The notes under the pieces: model-generated
The model's database searches: none
The model's input: only the letters and a program-made list of their open reading frames with translations
What the model was told of the DNA's origin: nothing
DNA from: Nakamurella endophytica
GTDB lineage: Bacteria > Actinomycetota > Actinomycetes > Mycobacteriales > Nakamurellaceae
NCBI RefSeq assembly: GCF_014646215.1
Contig: NZ_BMNA01000001.1
Coordinates: forward strand, 777,888-841,887
DNA: 64,000 nt
Direction of reading: 5' to 3'
Shown: positions 1-8,454 of the stretch, one piece after another
Position numbering within the stretch: the first letter of the stretch is position 1
Layout of the letters: each line of letters begins with the position of its first letter
Translations under genes and position numbers: made by a program

Positions 1-345
1 CAGCACCACGGTCAGGGCGAACACCACCGCGGAGTGGCCGAGCGAGAAGAACAGCCCCACCCCGGCGGCCGGGCGGCGGTCGCCGACGAGCTTGCGGGTG
101 GTGTTGTCGATGGCGGCGATGTGGTCGGCGTCGAAGGCGTGCCGCAGACCCAGCACGTAGGCGGTGAGCGCGAGCCCGACGCCGAAGACCTGGTCCCCCA
201 CCGCGAAGTGGCGCGGCACCACCACGGTGAACAGGACGCCGAAGCCGACCACGTGCAGGGCGAGCACGACGAGCAGCGGGCGGACGGCGCCGCGGAGGTC
301 GACCCCCCGACCGGGCGGCCGCTCGACCGCCGGCTCTGCCTGCAC
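1..345 (-). CDS. NiCoT-family nickel/cobalt permease, N-terminal part
   Basis: The first 115 residues are present; the rest lies beyond the left edge. The reading frame contains GLRHAFDADHIAAIDNTTRK, the signature of HoxN/NixA/RcnA-like (NiCoT) secondary transporters, in which the His and Asp residues of HAFDADH bind the metal. A hydrophobic segment precedes it (VVLALHVVGFGVLF) and another follows. The start is GTG at 345, preceded by a GGGAGG ribosome site 4-5 bases upstream on the minus strand. Family knowledge: these proteins import Ni2+ or Co2+ for urease, hydrogenase or cobalamin. Which metal is carried cannot be told from this fragment. I saw no recognisable cobalamin riboswitch upstream. 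Confidence 0.9.
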   Translation of the reverse strand, partial: MQAEPAVERPPGRGVDLRGAVRPLLVVLALHVVGFGVLFTVVVPRHFAVGDQVFGVGLALTAYVLGLRHAFDADHIAAIDNTTRKLVGDRRPAAGVGLFFSLGHSAVVFALTVVL

Positions 346-446
346 GCTGACCTCCCTGCGTCGCCGACCCGGATCGCAGCGGCCCGCTCACCGTAGCCCC
401 GCAGAAGCGCACGCCCGCCCCGTGAGCCGCCGGTCCTGCGTCGCCC

Positions 447-532
447 GCGGCCGCTGCGTGCGGTGGCCGGCCCGGCGGCGCGGCCGCTGCGTGCGGTGGC
501 CGGTCCGGCGGTGCGGCCGCTACGGTGGCCGG
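447..532. repeat. 33-bp tandem repeat, about 2.6 copies
   Basis: Copies begin at 447, 480 and 513, each opening with gcggccgct. The first two are almost identical; the third is shortened internally. The repeat lies in the divergent gap between the Ni/Co permease and the antitoxin-like gene. No gene in this gap is convincing, although the repeat stays in frame with the gene starting at 601. Confidence 0.75.
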
Positions 533-600
533 ACGGACGGCGCCCCGCGGCACCTGCCGCGGCCCGGGCGCCGGTGGCGATCGATCGAGAAGAGGCGCAC

Positions 601-999
601 GTGGTCGACTTCGGGGAACTGAAGAACAAGGCACAGGACCTGATCGCCGAGCACTCCGACCAGGTCAAGCAGGGCATCGAGAAGGTCGGCGGGCTGGTCG
701 GGTCCCGGGTCGGTCACGACCGGGTCGACCCGGTCGAGCAGAAGCTGTCCGGGCTCGTCGACCGCATCGCCGACGGCCGGACGCACGGCGCGCCGGCCGA
801 TCCCGCGGCGCCCGCCACACCCGCCACCCCGTCGACGCCCGGCGATCCGGCGGCGCCCAGCGTTCCGGTGTCCGCGGACGCTCCGGGCGTCCCGCCGGTT
901 CCCCCGGTGCCGTCCACGCCCGCGCCGAGCACGACGCCGCTGGTGGAGGGCGAGGACCTGCCGCCGGTCACCCGTCCGTCCGGCCCGTCCGCCGGCTGA
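601..999 (+). CDS. MT0933/Rv0909-like antitoxin family protein with Pro-rich tail
   Basis: This 132-aa protein has a short helical N-terminal part (FGELKNKAQDLIAEHSDQV, then GIEKVGGLV) typical of the MT0933 antitoxin-like family (PF14013), and an Ala/Pro/Thr-rich C-terminal half that looks disordered. GTG at 601 is preferred because GAGAAGAGG lies just upstream; an in-frame GTG at 463 would add repeat-encoded residues. In mycobacteria some relatives pair with a toxin gene. No toxin-sized partner is seen on either side here, so an antitoxin role is only a family label. Many actinobacterial members are solitary. Confidence 0.7.
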   Translation: MVDFGELKNKAQDLIAEHSDQVKQGIEKVGGLVGSRVGHDRVDPVEQKLSGLVDRIADGRTHGAPADPAAPATPATPSTPGDPAAPSVPVSADAPGVPPVPPVPSTPAPSTTPLVEGEDLPPVTRPSGPSAG

Positions 1000-1096
1000 G
1001 GCTGCCCACCCGGCGCAGCCCTCGACCGTCCGGCCGGCGGCGTTGACGCACCGGAGCGCACGGGACGGTCGACCGGGTCGTGCCCGGTGACCCGGG

Positions 1097-4000
1097 TCAG
1101 TCCCGCGCGAGCTCGCGCAGCCGGCGCACCGCGGTCTCGATGCGGTCCGCCGAGACGGTGACCGCCGGCTTCATCGGCTGCGCGAACAGCGCGATCCGGT
1201 ACTCGTCGACGAGCCGCCGGGCCTCGTCGACCGCGCGGTCGGCGTCGCGGTCCGGGGGCAGCGCGCGGACGGCCTCGGCCAGGCTGCGCTGCAGCGCCTG
1301 CACCTCGTGGGTGCGCAGCAGGTCGCGCTGCGGGTTCTCGCGGAGGCGGCGGGTGCGGATGCCCAGCGCCTGCAGCCGCCGGGTGAGCTCCGGCAGCCGG
1401 CCGGCGGTGGTCCGGGTGATGAAGCCGGGCGCCATCAGGCCGGTCAGCTGGTCGCGCATGTCGGCCAGCGGGGTGCGCCAGGCGGCGGCCGCCGGGGCCC
1501 GGGACAGGTCGTCGAGGGCGGATCCGACCTCGTGCGCCGCCCGCAGCACCGGGTCGACCGCCAGCAGGATGTCCAGCACCGCCCGGGGCAGCTGCGGCTC
1601 GATGCGGGCGGCCAGCGCCCGGTACCCGTCCGCGGTCCACTGCGGCCCGCCGGCCCAGTCCAGCAGCGCGTCGACGGCGGCCTCCGTGGCGTCGGCCACC
1701 AGGTCGGTGAGGCTGCCGTACGGGCTGACACTGATCGTCAGCAGCTGGGCGCGGTCCAAGCCGTTGCGGACGTGCGACACCGGCGGCCGGGCGCCCAGCA
1801 CCAGCAGCCGCCGGGTGCCGGCCCGCATCGCCCGCCGCTGCTCGACCGCCGTCGGGAAGACCCGGACGCCGACCGTGCTGCCCTCGTCGACCAGGGCCGG
1901 GTAGACGCTGACCGTCTGGCCCGCGGCCCGCTCGGTCACCTGCCGGGGCAGCCCGTCGGCGGGAAACGCGGTCAACCCGGTGCGCTCCAGCTCGGCGCCC
2001 AGCTCGGCGACGGCGCCGCGGGTCTGCTGCTGCAGCGTCCGCCGCAGCGCCGCCAGGTCCTTGCCGGTCGCCACCTGGCGCCCGTCGTCGTCGACGATGC
2101 GGTAGGTCATCCGCAGGTGGTCGGGCACCTTGTCGGCCTCGAAGTCCTCCGGGCGCACGACGACCCCGGTCAGCCGGCGCAGCGCGTCGGCCAGCGCCGG
2201 CGCCACCGGCCCGGACGGCGGCATCAGCCGCAGCGCCTGCGCCGCGACGTCCGGCGCCGGCACGAAGTTGCGCCGCAGGTGCTTGGGCAGCGACCGGATC
2301 AGCGCCACCGCCAGGTCCTGCCGGGCTCCCGGGACGACGGTGTCCACCTGCTGCGGGTCGACCTGGGCCAGGGCGGCCAGCGGCACCGTGGTGGCGACGC
2401 CGTCGTCGGCCCGGCCGGGATCGAACACGTAGTCCAGGTCCAGCTCCAGGCCACCGGAGGTCATCCGGTCCGGGAAGGCGGCCAGGTCGACGTCGTCGGC
2501 GCCCGCGGCGAGCAGCATCTCGGGCGTGAAGGTGAGCAGATCGGGCTGGCGACGGGACTCCCGGCGCCACCAGGCGTCGAAGTGCCGGCCCGACGTGACC
2601 TCGGCGGGGATCCGCTCGTCGTAGAGCTGGTACAACGCCTCGTCGTCGAGCAGGAGGTTCCGGCGGCGGATGCGGTCCTCGCGCTCGCTGACCTCCCGCA
2701 TCGCCCGCTCGTTCGCCGAGAAGAAGGCGTGCCGCGTCTCCCAGTCCCGCTCGACCAGGGCGTGCCGCAGGAACAGCTCGCGCGAGAGCACCGGGTCGAT
2801 GCGGTCGAACTGCACCGTGCGGGCCGGTACCACCGTCACGCCGAACAGCGTCACCCGCTCGGTCGCCACCACCGACGCCCGCCGGGCGTCCCACCGCGGC
2901 TCCGAATGGCTGCGCTTGACCAGCGCCGCACCCGCGTCCTCCACCCACCGCGGGTCGACCGCGGCCACCGTCCGGCCCCAGAGCCGGGCCGTCTCCACCA
3001 GCTCCGCCGCGACCACCAGGTCGGGCGGCGACTTGGCGACGGCGGACCCCGGCCACAGCACGAACGAGGCGCCGCGGGCGCCGTCGTAGTCGCGGCCCTG
3101 GGCGGTGCGCCGGCCACCCGGCGGCGTGGGCCGGTCGCGGGTCACCTTGCGGCCGAGGTGCGACAGCAGCCCGGAGAGGACGGCGGTGTGCACCGCCACC
3201 GTGTCGAACGGTTCGGTGGCCAGCGACCCGCGGCCCTGCTGGGTGGCGTGGGCGGCGGCGTCTCCGTCGGCGCGTGCCCGCCGGCGGTCCCGGCCACCGG
3301 ACGGCGACCGGCCCTGCGCCCGCTGGGCGTCCGGCGTCCCGGGAGGCGCACCGTCCCCGTCCGATGTCGCGTCTCCCTCGCCGGCCGTCGTCGCGGCCCG
3401 CCCGTCGCCGGCCGTCCGGTCCCGCCCGTCGCCGCGACCGGGCCGGCGCCCACCGCGACGCCGCCCGTCACCGGTGTCGACCAGCTGGCGCAGCTGCGCG
3501 TGCAGGTCCTGCCACTCACGGATGCGCAGGTAGTGCAGGTACTCGGCGCGGCACATCCGGCGGAACGAGTTGCCCGACCGCTGCGCCGCCTGCGCCCGCA
3601 GGTAGTGCCACAGGTGCAGGTGCGCGAGGAAGTCCGAGGACGGGTCGACGAACCGGGCGTGCGCCGCGACGGCCCTGTCCCGGTCCTCCAGCGGGTACTC
3701 CCGCACGTCCTGGATGCCCAGCGCCGACGCGATCACCAACAGCTCGTCCAGGACGCCCCGCCGCTCCCCCTCGACGATCATGCGGGCCAGGCGCGGGTCG
3801 ACCGGCAACGACGCCAGCCGGCGCCCGACGTCGGTCAGCCGCACCCCGCCGTGGTCGCCGGCCGGTTGCAGGGCGCCGAGCTCGTTCAGCACGGCGACGC
3901 CGTCGGTGATCTGCCGCGTCTCCGGCGGGTCGAGGAACGGGAAGCTCGCGACGTCGCCCAGCTCCAGCGACGCCATCTGCAGGATGACCGACGCCAGCGA

Positions 4001-5812
4001 CGTCCGAAGGATCTCCGGGTCGGTGTACCGGGGCCGCGCCGCGAAGTCCTCCGCCGAGTACAGCCGGATGCAGACGCCCTCGGCGACCCGGCCGCAACGG
4101 CCGGCGCGCTGCCCGGCGGAGGCCTGGGAGATCTTCTCGATCGGCAGCCGCTGCACCTTGGTGCGCGACGAGTAGCGGGAGATCCGGGCGGTGCCGGGGT
4201 CGACGACGTAGCGGATCCCGGGAACGGTCAGCGACGTCTCCGCCACGTTGGTGGACAGCACGATCCGCCGCCCGGTGTGCTCGCTGAACACCCGGTGCTG
4301 GTCCGCGGCCGACAACCGGCCGTACAGCGGAAGGATCTCGGTCCCGGCCTCGCGGCCGGACAGGTGCCCGCGCAAGGCGTCGGCGGTGTCGGTGATCTCC
4401 CGCTCGCCGGACAGGAACACCAGGATGTCTCCGGGACCGACCCGGCAGAGCTCGTCCACGGCGGCGAGGATCGCCCCGGTCTGGTCGAGGTCGACCCCGT
4501 CGCCGGCCCGGCCGCCGCGCGGCTCCGTGTCCCGGCCACCTCGCCGACCTGCGTCCCGGGCGCCCTCGGGCCCGCCGCGGGCACCACCGGTCGCGTCGCG
4601 CCGGCCGCCGGTCGGCCGGTGGTCCCGCCCGCCGGGCGCCGCGCCGCCGGCGTTGGTCGGGGTGTCGTCCTCGGTGTCGAGGTCGTCCCCGGTTCCGTCC
4701 GCGTCCTCGTCGCCGTCGACGTCGGCGCCCCACGGCCGGTAGCGGATCTCCACCGGATAGGTCCGTCCGGAGACCTCGACCACCGGGGCGTCCGCGAAGA
4801 AGCGGCTGAACCGCTGCGGGTCGATCGTCGCCGAGGTGATGAGCACCTTCAGGTCCGGCCGGCGCGGCAGCAGCTCGGTGAGGTAGCCGAGCAGGAAGTC
4901 GATCGTCAGGCTCCGCTCGTGGGCCTCGTCGACGATGATCGTGTCGTAGGCCAGCAGGTCCCGGTCCCGGTGGATCTCGGCCAGCAGGATGCCGTCCGTC
5001 ATCAGCTTGACCAGCGTGTCCGGCCCGGTGTGGTCGCCGAACCGCACCGTGTAGCCGATCGGGCCACCGAGCGAGGTCCCGGTCTCCTCGGCGATCCGCT
5101 CGGCCAGCGCCCGGGCGGCGATGCGCCGGGGCTGGGTGTGCCCGATCATCCCGCCGACACCGCGGCCCAGCGCCAGGCAGATCTTGGGCAGCTGTGTCGA
5201 CTTGCCCGAGCCGGTCTCGCCCGCCACCACCACGACCTGGTGGTCCCGGATGGCGGCCGCGAGGTCGTCGACGCGCTCGGCGACCGGCAGCCCGGCGGGG
5301 TAGGTGATCCTCGGGACGGAGTCCCGGCGGCGCCGCAGCCGAGCCTCGGCCCGGTCCACCGCCGCGGCCACCTCGGCCAGCGCCGCACGGCGGCGGTCGG
5401 CGGGTCCGCGCCGTCCGATCCTGGCGAGCCGGCCGTCCAGCCGGCGGCGGTCGGCCGGACCGAGCAGCGCGATGCGGTCCGCGAGGGCGGCGGGATCCGG
5501 GCGGGAGGACGGCGGTGTGCGGTGCGTGGCGTCCGCTGTCCGGGTGGCGTGGGCGGACGCCGCCGCGGTGTCGGCCGGTTGCGCCGGCGCTGCCGGCTCG
5601 AGCGGCGCTGCCGGCACGGTCTCCCGGCCCGACACGGTCAGCTCGGTCGGTCCCGTCGGCACCGTCGGCACGGTCTGCCGGTCCGACGGAGCCGAGGTGT
5701 CCGGCGGAGCCGTGGCGTCCGACGGAGCCGTGACGTCCGACGGAGCCGAGGCGTCCGGCGGAGCCGTGACGTCCGGCGGCGACGGTGGCGCTGTCGCCGC
5801 GTGCTCGGTCAT
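1097..5812 (-). CDS. hrpA: ATP-dependent RNA helicase HrpA (DEAH box)
   Basis: A 1571-aa DEAH-box helicase. Walker A GETGSGKST lies near residues 198-206, followed by DEAH (VDEAHER), SAT (ITSATID), the motif V region (STNVAETSLTVPG) and motif VI QRAGRCGR. Helicase-associated and OB-like regions follow, then a long C-terminal DUF3418 region typical of HrpA. Two low-complexity inserts rich in Asp/Gly/Arg interrupt it, one between the RecA lobes and one in the central part. The N-terminal 100 residues are Ala/Pro/Ser/Thr-rich with repeated TAPSD/TAPPD units. ATG 5812 has GGAG six bases upstream; the frame stays open to 5962, but that part lacks a ribosome site. HrpA acts on mRNA and rescues stalled ribosomes in E. 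coli. Longer than the E. coli protein because of the inserts. Confidence 0.95.
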   Translation of the reverse strand: MTEHAATAPPSPPDVTAPPDASAPSDVTAPSDATAPPDTSAPSDRQTVPTVPTGPTELTVSGRETVPAAPLEPAAPAQPADTAAASAHATRTADATHRTPPSSRPDPAALADRIALLGPADRRRLDGRLARIGRRGPADRRRAALAEVAAAVDRAEARLRRRRDSVPRITYPAGLPVAERVDDLAAAIRDHQVVVVAGETGSGKSTQLPKICLALGRGVGGMIGHTQPRRIAARALAERIAEETGTSLGGPIGYTVRFGDHTGPDTLVKLMTDGILLAEIHRDRDLLAYDTIIVDEAHERSLTIDFLLGYLTELLPRRPDLKVLITSATIDPQRFSRFFADAPVVEVSGRTYPVEIRYRPWGADVDGDEDADGTGDDLDTEDDTPTNAGGAAPGGRDHRPTGGRRDATGGARGGPEGARDAGRRGGRDTEPRGGRAGDGVDLDQTGAILAAVDELCRVGPGDILVFLSGEREITDTADALRGHLSGREAGTEILPLYGRLSAADQHRVFSEHTGRRIVLSTNVAETSLTVPGIRYVVDPGTARISRYSSRTKVQRLPIEKISQASAGQRAGRCGRVAEGVCIRLYSAEDFAARPRYTDPEILRTSLASVILQMASLELGDVASFPFLDPPETRQITDGVAVLNELGALQPAGDHGGVRLTDVGRRLASLPVDPRLARMIVEGERRGVLDELLVIASALGIQDVREYPLEDRDRAVAAHARFVDPSSDFLAHLHLWHYLRAQAAQRSGNSFRRMCRAEYLHYLRIREWQDLHAQLRQLVDTGDGRRRGGRRPGRGDGRDRTAGDGRAATTAGEGDATSDGDGAPPGTPDAQRAQGRSPSGGRDRRRARADGDAAAHATQQGRGSLATEPFDTVAVHTAVLSGLLSHLGRKVTRDRPTPPGGRRTAQGRDYDGARGASFVLWPGSAVAKSPPDLVVAAELVETARLWGRTVAAVDPRWVEDAGAALVKRSHSEPRWDARRASVVATERVTLFGVTVVPARTVQFDRIDPVLSRELFLRHALVERDWETRHAFFSANERAMREVSEREDRIRRRNLLLDDEALYQLYDERIPAEVTSGRHFDAWWRRESRRQPDLLTFTPEMLLAAGADDVDLAAFPDRMTSGGLELDLDYVFDPGRADDGVATTVPLAALAQVDPQQVDTVVPGARQDLAVALIRSLPKHLRRNFVPAPDVAAQALRLMPPSGPVAPALADALRRLTGVVVRPEDFEADKVPDHLRMTYRIVDDDGRQVATGKDLAALRRTLQQQTRGAVAELGAELERTGLTAFPADGLPRQVTERAAGQTVSVYPALVDEGSTVGVRVFPTAVEQRRAMRAGTRRLLVLGARPPVSHVRNGLDRAQLLTISVSPYGSLTDLVADATEAAVDALLDWAGGPQWTADGYRALAARIEPQLPRAVLDILLAVDPVLRAAHEVGSALDDLSRAPAAAAWRTPLADMRDQLTGLMAPGFITRTTAGRLPELTRRLQALGIRTRRLRENPQRDLLRTHEVQALQRSLAEAVRALPPDRDADRAVDEARRLVDEYRIALFAQPMKPAVTVSADRIETAVRRLRELARD

Positions 5813-6028
5813 GACGTCTCCAGGATAGGCGGGCTCCGGCCGGGTCCCGTGGGAGCACGGTTCTCGCGGACGCCGCGGATCGATGAACCCCGGACCGTGA
5901 GCGGCGGCGCGGCGGCGACCGGGCACCCTGACGGCGCGCCGCGCACCGGACCCTCGCGTCACCCTGTCCCGGAGCCGCGGGACCGGACCAGCCGGCCGCG
6001 GCGCGTCACCCTGCGGCCGGCCGGCGGG

Positions 6029-6745
6029 TCAGCGTGCCGCCGCGCCTCCCGGGTGCAGCTGGGCGGCGAAGAAGGCCAGGATCCGCGACCGGGCGTCCGC
6101 CGTCGCCTCCGGGTCGTAGGACACCCCGAACACCTTGAGCAGCGGGGTCAGCGGCGACGCCGCGGTCAGCCGGTTCATGAAGCCGTGCCCGGCCTGCGGG
6201 TACTCCTTGACGTCGAACTCGCCGTCCCGGTGCTCGAGCACCCGACCCAGCCGGCCGGCGGCGCCGGGCAGGCTGCGGTCGCGGCCGCCGTAGCTCGCCA
6301 CGATCGGGCACGGGTCGGAGAGCACCTCCTCGAGGTTCTTGGGCAGCTGGCCGTAGTTCACCGAAGCCACCGCCCACCCCGGGCGGCCCGCCATGAGCAG
6401 CGCGAAGCCGCCACCCATGCAGAAGCCGATGATGCCCACCGCGCCGGTGCAGTCGTCCCGGTCGGCGACCCAGCGCCGCGCCGCGTCGATCTCCTCGAAC
6501 ATGGGCCCGCGCTGCGCGGCGAGCTGCCGGAAGGCGCCCTGCATGCAGCGGATCGGCGCCCGCCCCCCGAACAGGTCGGGCACCACCGCGAGGTAGCCGG
6601 CACCGGCCAGCCAGTCGGCCTGCGACCGCATGTCGTCGCCGAGCCCGAACAGGTCGTGCACCACCACGACGGCCGGCCACGGTGCGGCGGTGGCCGGCGG
6701 CGTCGCCAGGTACGCGGAGTGCCCCGCGCCGGGCAGTGTGATCAT
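6029..6745 (-). CDS. Dienelactone hydrolase family protein
   Basis: A 238-aa alpha/beta hydrolase. The nucleophile elbow GFCMGGG has Cys rather than Ser, as in dienelactone hydrolases, with the likely triad partners Asp in SYGGRDRSL and His in QAGHGFMN. Members hydrolyse dienelactone or other small esters and lactones; the substrate here is unknown, as no aromatic-degradation genes are nearby. Start ATG 6745 is in frame with a GTG two codons upstream; neither has a strong ribosome site. It lies upstream of hrpA on the same strand, 216 bp away, and is divergent from the EamA-like gene. Confidence 0.9.
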   Translation of the reverse strand: MITLPGAGHSAYLATPPATAAPWPAVVVVHDLFGLGDDMRSQADWLAGAGYLAVVPDLFGGRAPIRCMQGAFRQLAAQRGPMFEEIDAARRWVADRDDCTGAVGIIGFCMGGGFALLMAGRPGWAVASVNYGQLPKNLEEVLSDPCPIVASYGGRDRSLPGAAGRLGRVLEHRDGEFDVKEYPQAGHGFMNRLTAASPLTPLLKVFGVSYDPEATADARSRILAFFAAQLHPGGAAAR

Positions 6746-6850
6746 CGGCACCCGCCGAGGGTACGTCCGGGCCCGGCCGGCCCGCGGTCGGGCGCCGCCC
6801 GTCCACGGCGGTTCCGGCGGCGCGGTCCGGTGGGATGAAACACTGGTCCG

Positions 6851-7720
6851 GTGATCCTGGGCTACCTGCTCGCCGTGTGCGGCGCGCTGGGCTCCGGGAT
6901 CGGCTCGGTGCTCGAGTCCATCGGGGTCCGCCGGTCCGGCGCGTTCGGCGGCGGTACCGACGAGCTGGGCAGGGTGGCCCGGCAGCCGCTGTACTGGTGC
7001 GGGATCCTCGTGGACATCGCGGGGTTCGTCTGCGCGGCCGCGGCTCTGCACCACCTGCCGCTGTTCCTCGTGCAGTCGGTGATGGCCTTCTCGGTCGGGG
7101 TCACCGCGACGATCTCCGTCCTGCTGGGCAGTCACCTGCACCGGTGGGGCTGGACGTCGCTGGGCGTCGCCGCCGCCGGCCTGGTGCTGGTCGGTATCTC
7201 CGCCGAGCCGGGCGCGGCCCGGCCACTGCCGCCCGGCTGGCACTGGTTCCTGTTGGGCCTGGTGGCACCCGGGCTGGTGATCGCCTACGGCGCGAGCCGG
7301 ACGGACCGCTGGTGGACGGCCCCGACGCTGGCCTTCGGCGCCGGCATGGGGTTCGCCGCCGTCGCCGTCTCGGCCCGCACGCTGCACGTCCACTCCCTCG
7401 GGGGGCTGATCGGCAGCCCGGCCGCCTGGGCGATCGCGGTCAACGGGGTGGCCGCCACGGTGGTCTTCGCCATGGCGTTGCAGAAGGGCAGCCCGACGAC
7501 CGTGTCGGCGGTGATGTTCACGACCAACACGGTGGCACCGTCGCTGGTCGGCCTGCTGGTGCTGGGCGACCGCATCCGGCCCGGCTTCGCCGTGGCCGGC
7601 GGCATCGGCTTCGTGATGGCGGTGGTCGGCGCGATCGCGCTGGCGCACTATGCGTCGATGTCGCCGCCGCCCGGCCCGACAGAGCGGCGCGCCAACCGCC
7701 CGCTGACCGCGCGGGCCTGA
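6851..7720 (+). CDS. DMT/EamA-like integral membrane protein
   Basis: A 289-aa polytopic protein with about nine or ten hydrophobic segments and small polar loops, resembling drug/metabolite (EamA-type) transporters. The second half repeats the layout of the first (for example SVMAFSVGVTATISVLLG against SAVMFTTNTVAPSLVGLLV), fitting the internal duplication of this superfamily. The N-terminus GYLLAVCGALGSGIGSVLES is shared by a group of uncharacterised actinobacterial relatives. Start GTG 6851; no clear ribosome site, so the message may be short-leadered. The substrate is unknown. Confidence 0.75.
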   Translation: MILGYLLAVCGALGSGIGSVLESIGVRRSGAFGGGTDELGRVARQPLYWCGILVDIAGFVCAAAALHHLPLFLVQSVMAFSVGVTATISVLLGSHLHRWGWTSLGVAAAGLVLVGISAEPGAARPLPPGWHWFLLGLVAPGLVIAYGASRTDRWWTAPTLAFGAGMGFAAVAVSARTLHVHSLGGLIGSPAAWAIAVNGVAATVVFAMALQKGSPTTVSAVMFTTNTVAPSLVGLLVLGDRIRPGFAVAGGIGFVMAVVGAIALAHYASMSPPPGPTERRANRPLTARA

Positions 7721-7775
7721 GCGTTCCATCCATCCACGGCGTCGGCGGACGCCCCACCCTCGAGGACGGCACGGC

Positions 7776-8342
7776 ATGGCCTGGTTCGATCTGGGACGCC
7801 TCTTCAAGGGGCAGAGCCCGCAGGAGCGGCTGCTGCGTGCAGGGATTCGGGCGGACATCGCGATGGCGGCCGGCCGGATGGCCGGCGACCCGCGGTCCGA
7901 TCCGACGGTGCGCGAGGTGGCCACCCAGCTGCCGGACGACGAGACGGCCCTGCGGCTCATGGAGGGCCGGTACGGCAAGGTCATGGGCCTGCTCGTGCTG
8001 ACCGACCGGCGGGTGCTGTTCTTCGGGCACGAGTACGTCGGCGGCCCGTTGGCCGAGGTCGAGCTGACCTCGATCGACCGGATCTCCAGCGGCGGTTCGG
8101 TGCGGACCGGCACCTCGGTGACGGTCACCGGCCCGGACGTCGCGCTCACCGTGGACCGGGGGCTGGCCCTGTCCGGGGAGCAGTTCGCCGAGGCCGTCCG
8201 GGAGGTGCGGTTCGGGTCGGCGCCGGTCGAGCGGCGGGACCCGTTGGAGGTGCTGGCCGAGCTCCGGGTGATGCGGGATTCCGGCCGGCTGTCCGAGGAG
8301 GAGTTCCAGAAGCAGAAGCGCCGGCTGGTCGACGAGCTCTGA
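7776..8342 (+). CDS. PH-domain and SHOCT-domain protein
   Basis: A 188-aa soluble protein. The middle (GLLVLTDRRVLFFG to about residue 140) reads as a bacterial pleckstrin-homology-like domain; LTDRRVLF is characteristic. The last 30 residues (PLEVLAELRVMRDSGRLSEE and onward) form a SHOCT helix pair, a short module found at the C-termini of many bacterial proteins. No enzymatic motif is visible. ATG 7776 has GAGG about nine bases upstream. It follows the EamA-like gene by 55 bp on the same strand and may be co-transcribed. Function unknown. Confidence 0.8.
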   Translation: MAWFDLGRLFKGQSPQERLLRAGIRADIAMAAGRMAGDPRSDPTVREVATQLPDDETALRLMEGRYGKVMGLLVLTDRRVLFFGHEYVGGPLAEVELTSIDRISSGGSVRTGTSVTVTGPDVALTVDRGLALSGEQFAEAVREVRFGSAPVERRDPLEVLAELRVMRDSGRLSEEEFQKQKRRLVDEL

Positions 8343-8400
8343 CGCCTTACCGCCCTCGCTGCGGCCGGGGCGCCGTCACCGATCGAAGGGCCGGAAACGG

Positions 8401-8438
8401 CCGTCGGGCCGGCACCCTTGCGGATGCCGGCCCGACGG
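8401..8438. terminator. Bidirectional terminator hairpin
   Basis: A perfect 14-bp inverted repeat (8401-8414 and 8425-8438) with a 10-base loop sits in the 112-bp gap between two converging genes. There is no long T-tract, as is common in actinobacteria. Confidence 0.8.
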
Positions 8439-8454
8439 TGTGCGAGCGGAGGGG

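Noticed and set aside
447..532. CRISPR-like array
   Set aside because: Repeats are contiguous with no spacers, and no cas genes are present.
346..600. Cobalamin or nickel riboswitch before the NiCoT gene
   Set aside because: No B12-box or other conserved core could be found, and the ribosome site lies close to the start with a tandem repeat beyond.
714..3056. A 780-codon minus-strand frame overlapping the end of hrpA
   Set aside because: It is a shifted frame of hrpA rich in Arg, Gly and Ala; the hrpA frame has the conserved helicase residues.
1307..6838. A 1843-codon open frame antisense to hrpA and the dienelactone hydrolase gene
   Set aside because: Its sequence is Arg/Gly/Pro/Val-rich without domains and mirrors the hrpA codon pattern; high GC keeps the opposite frame open.
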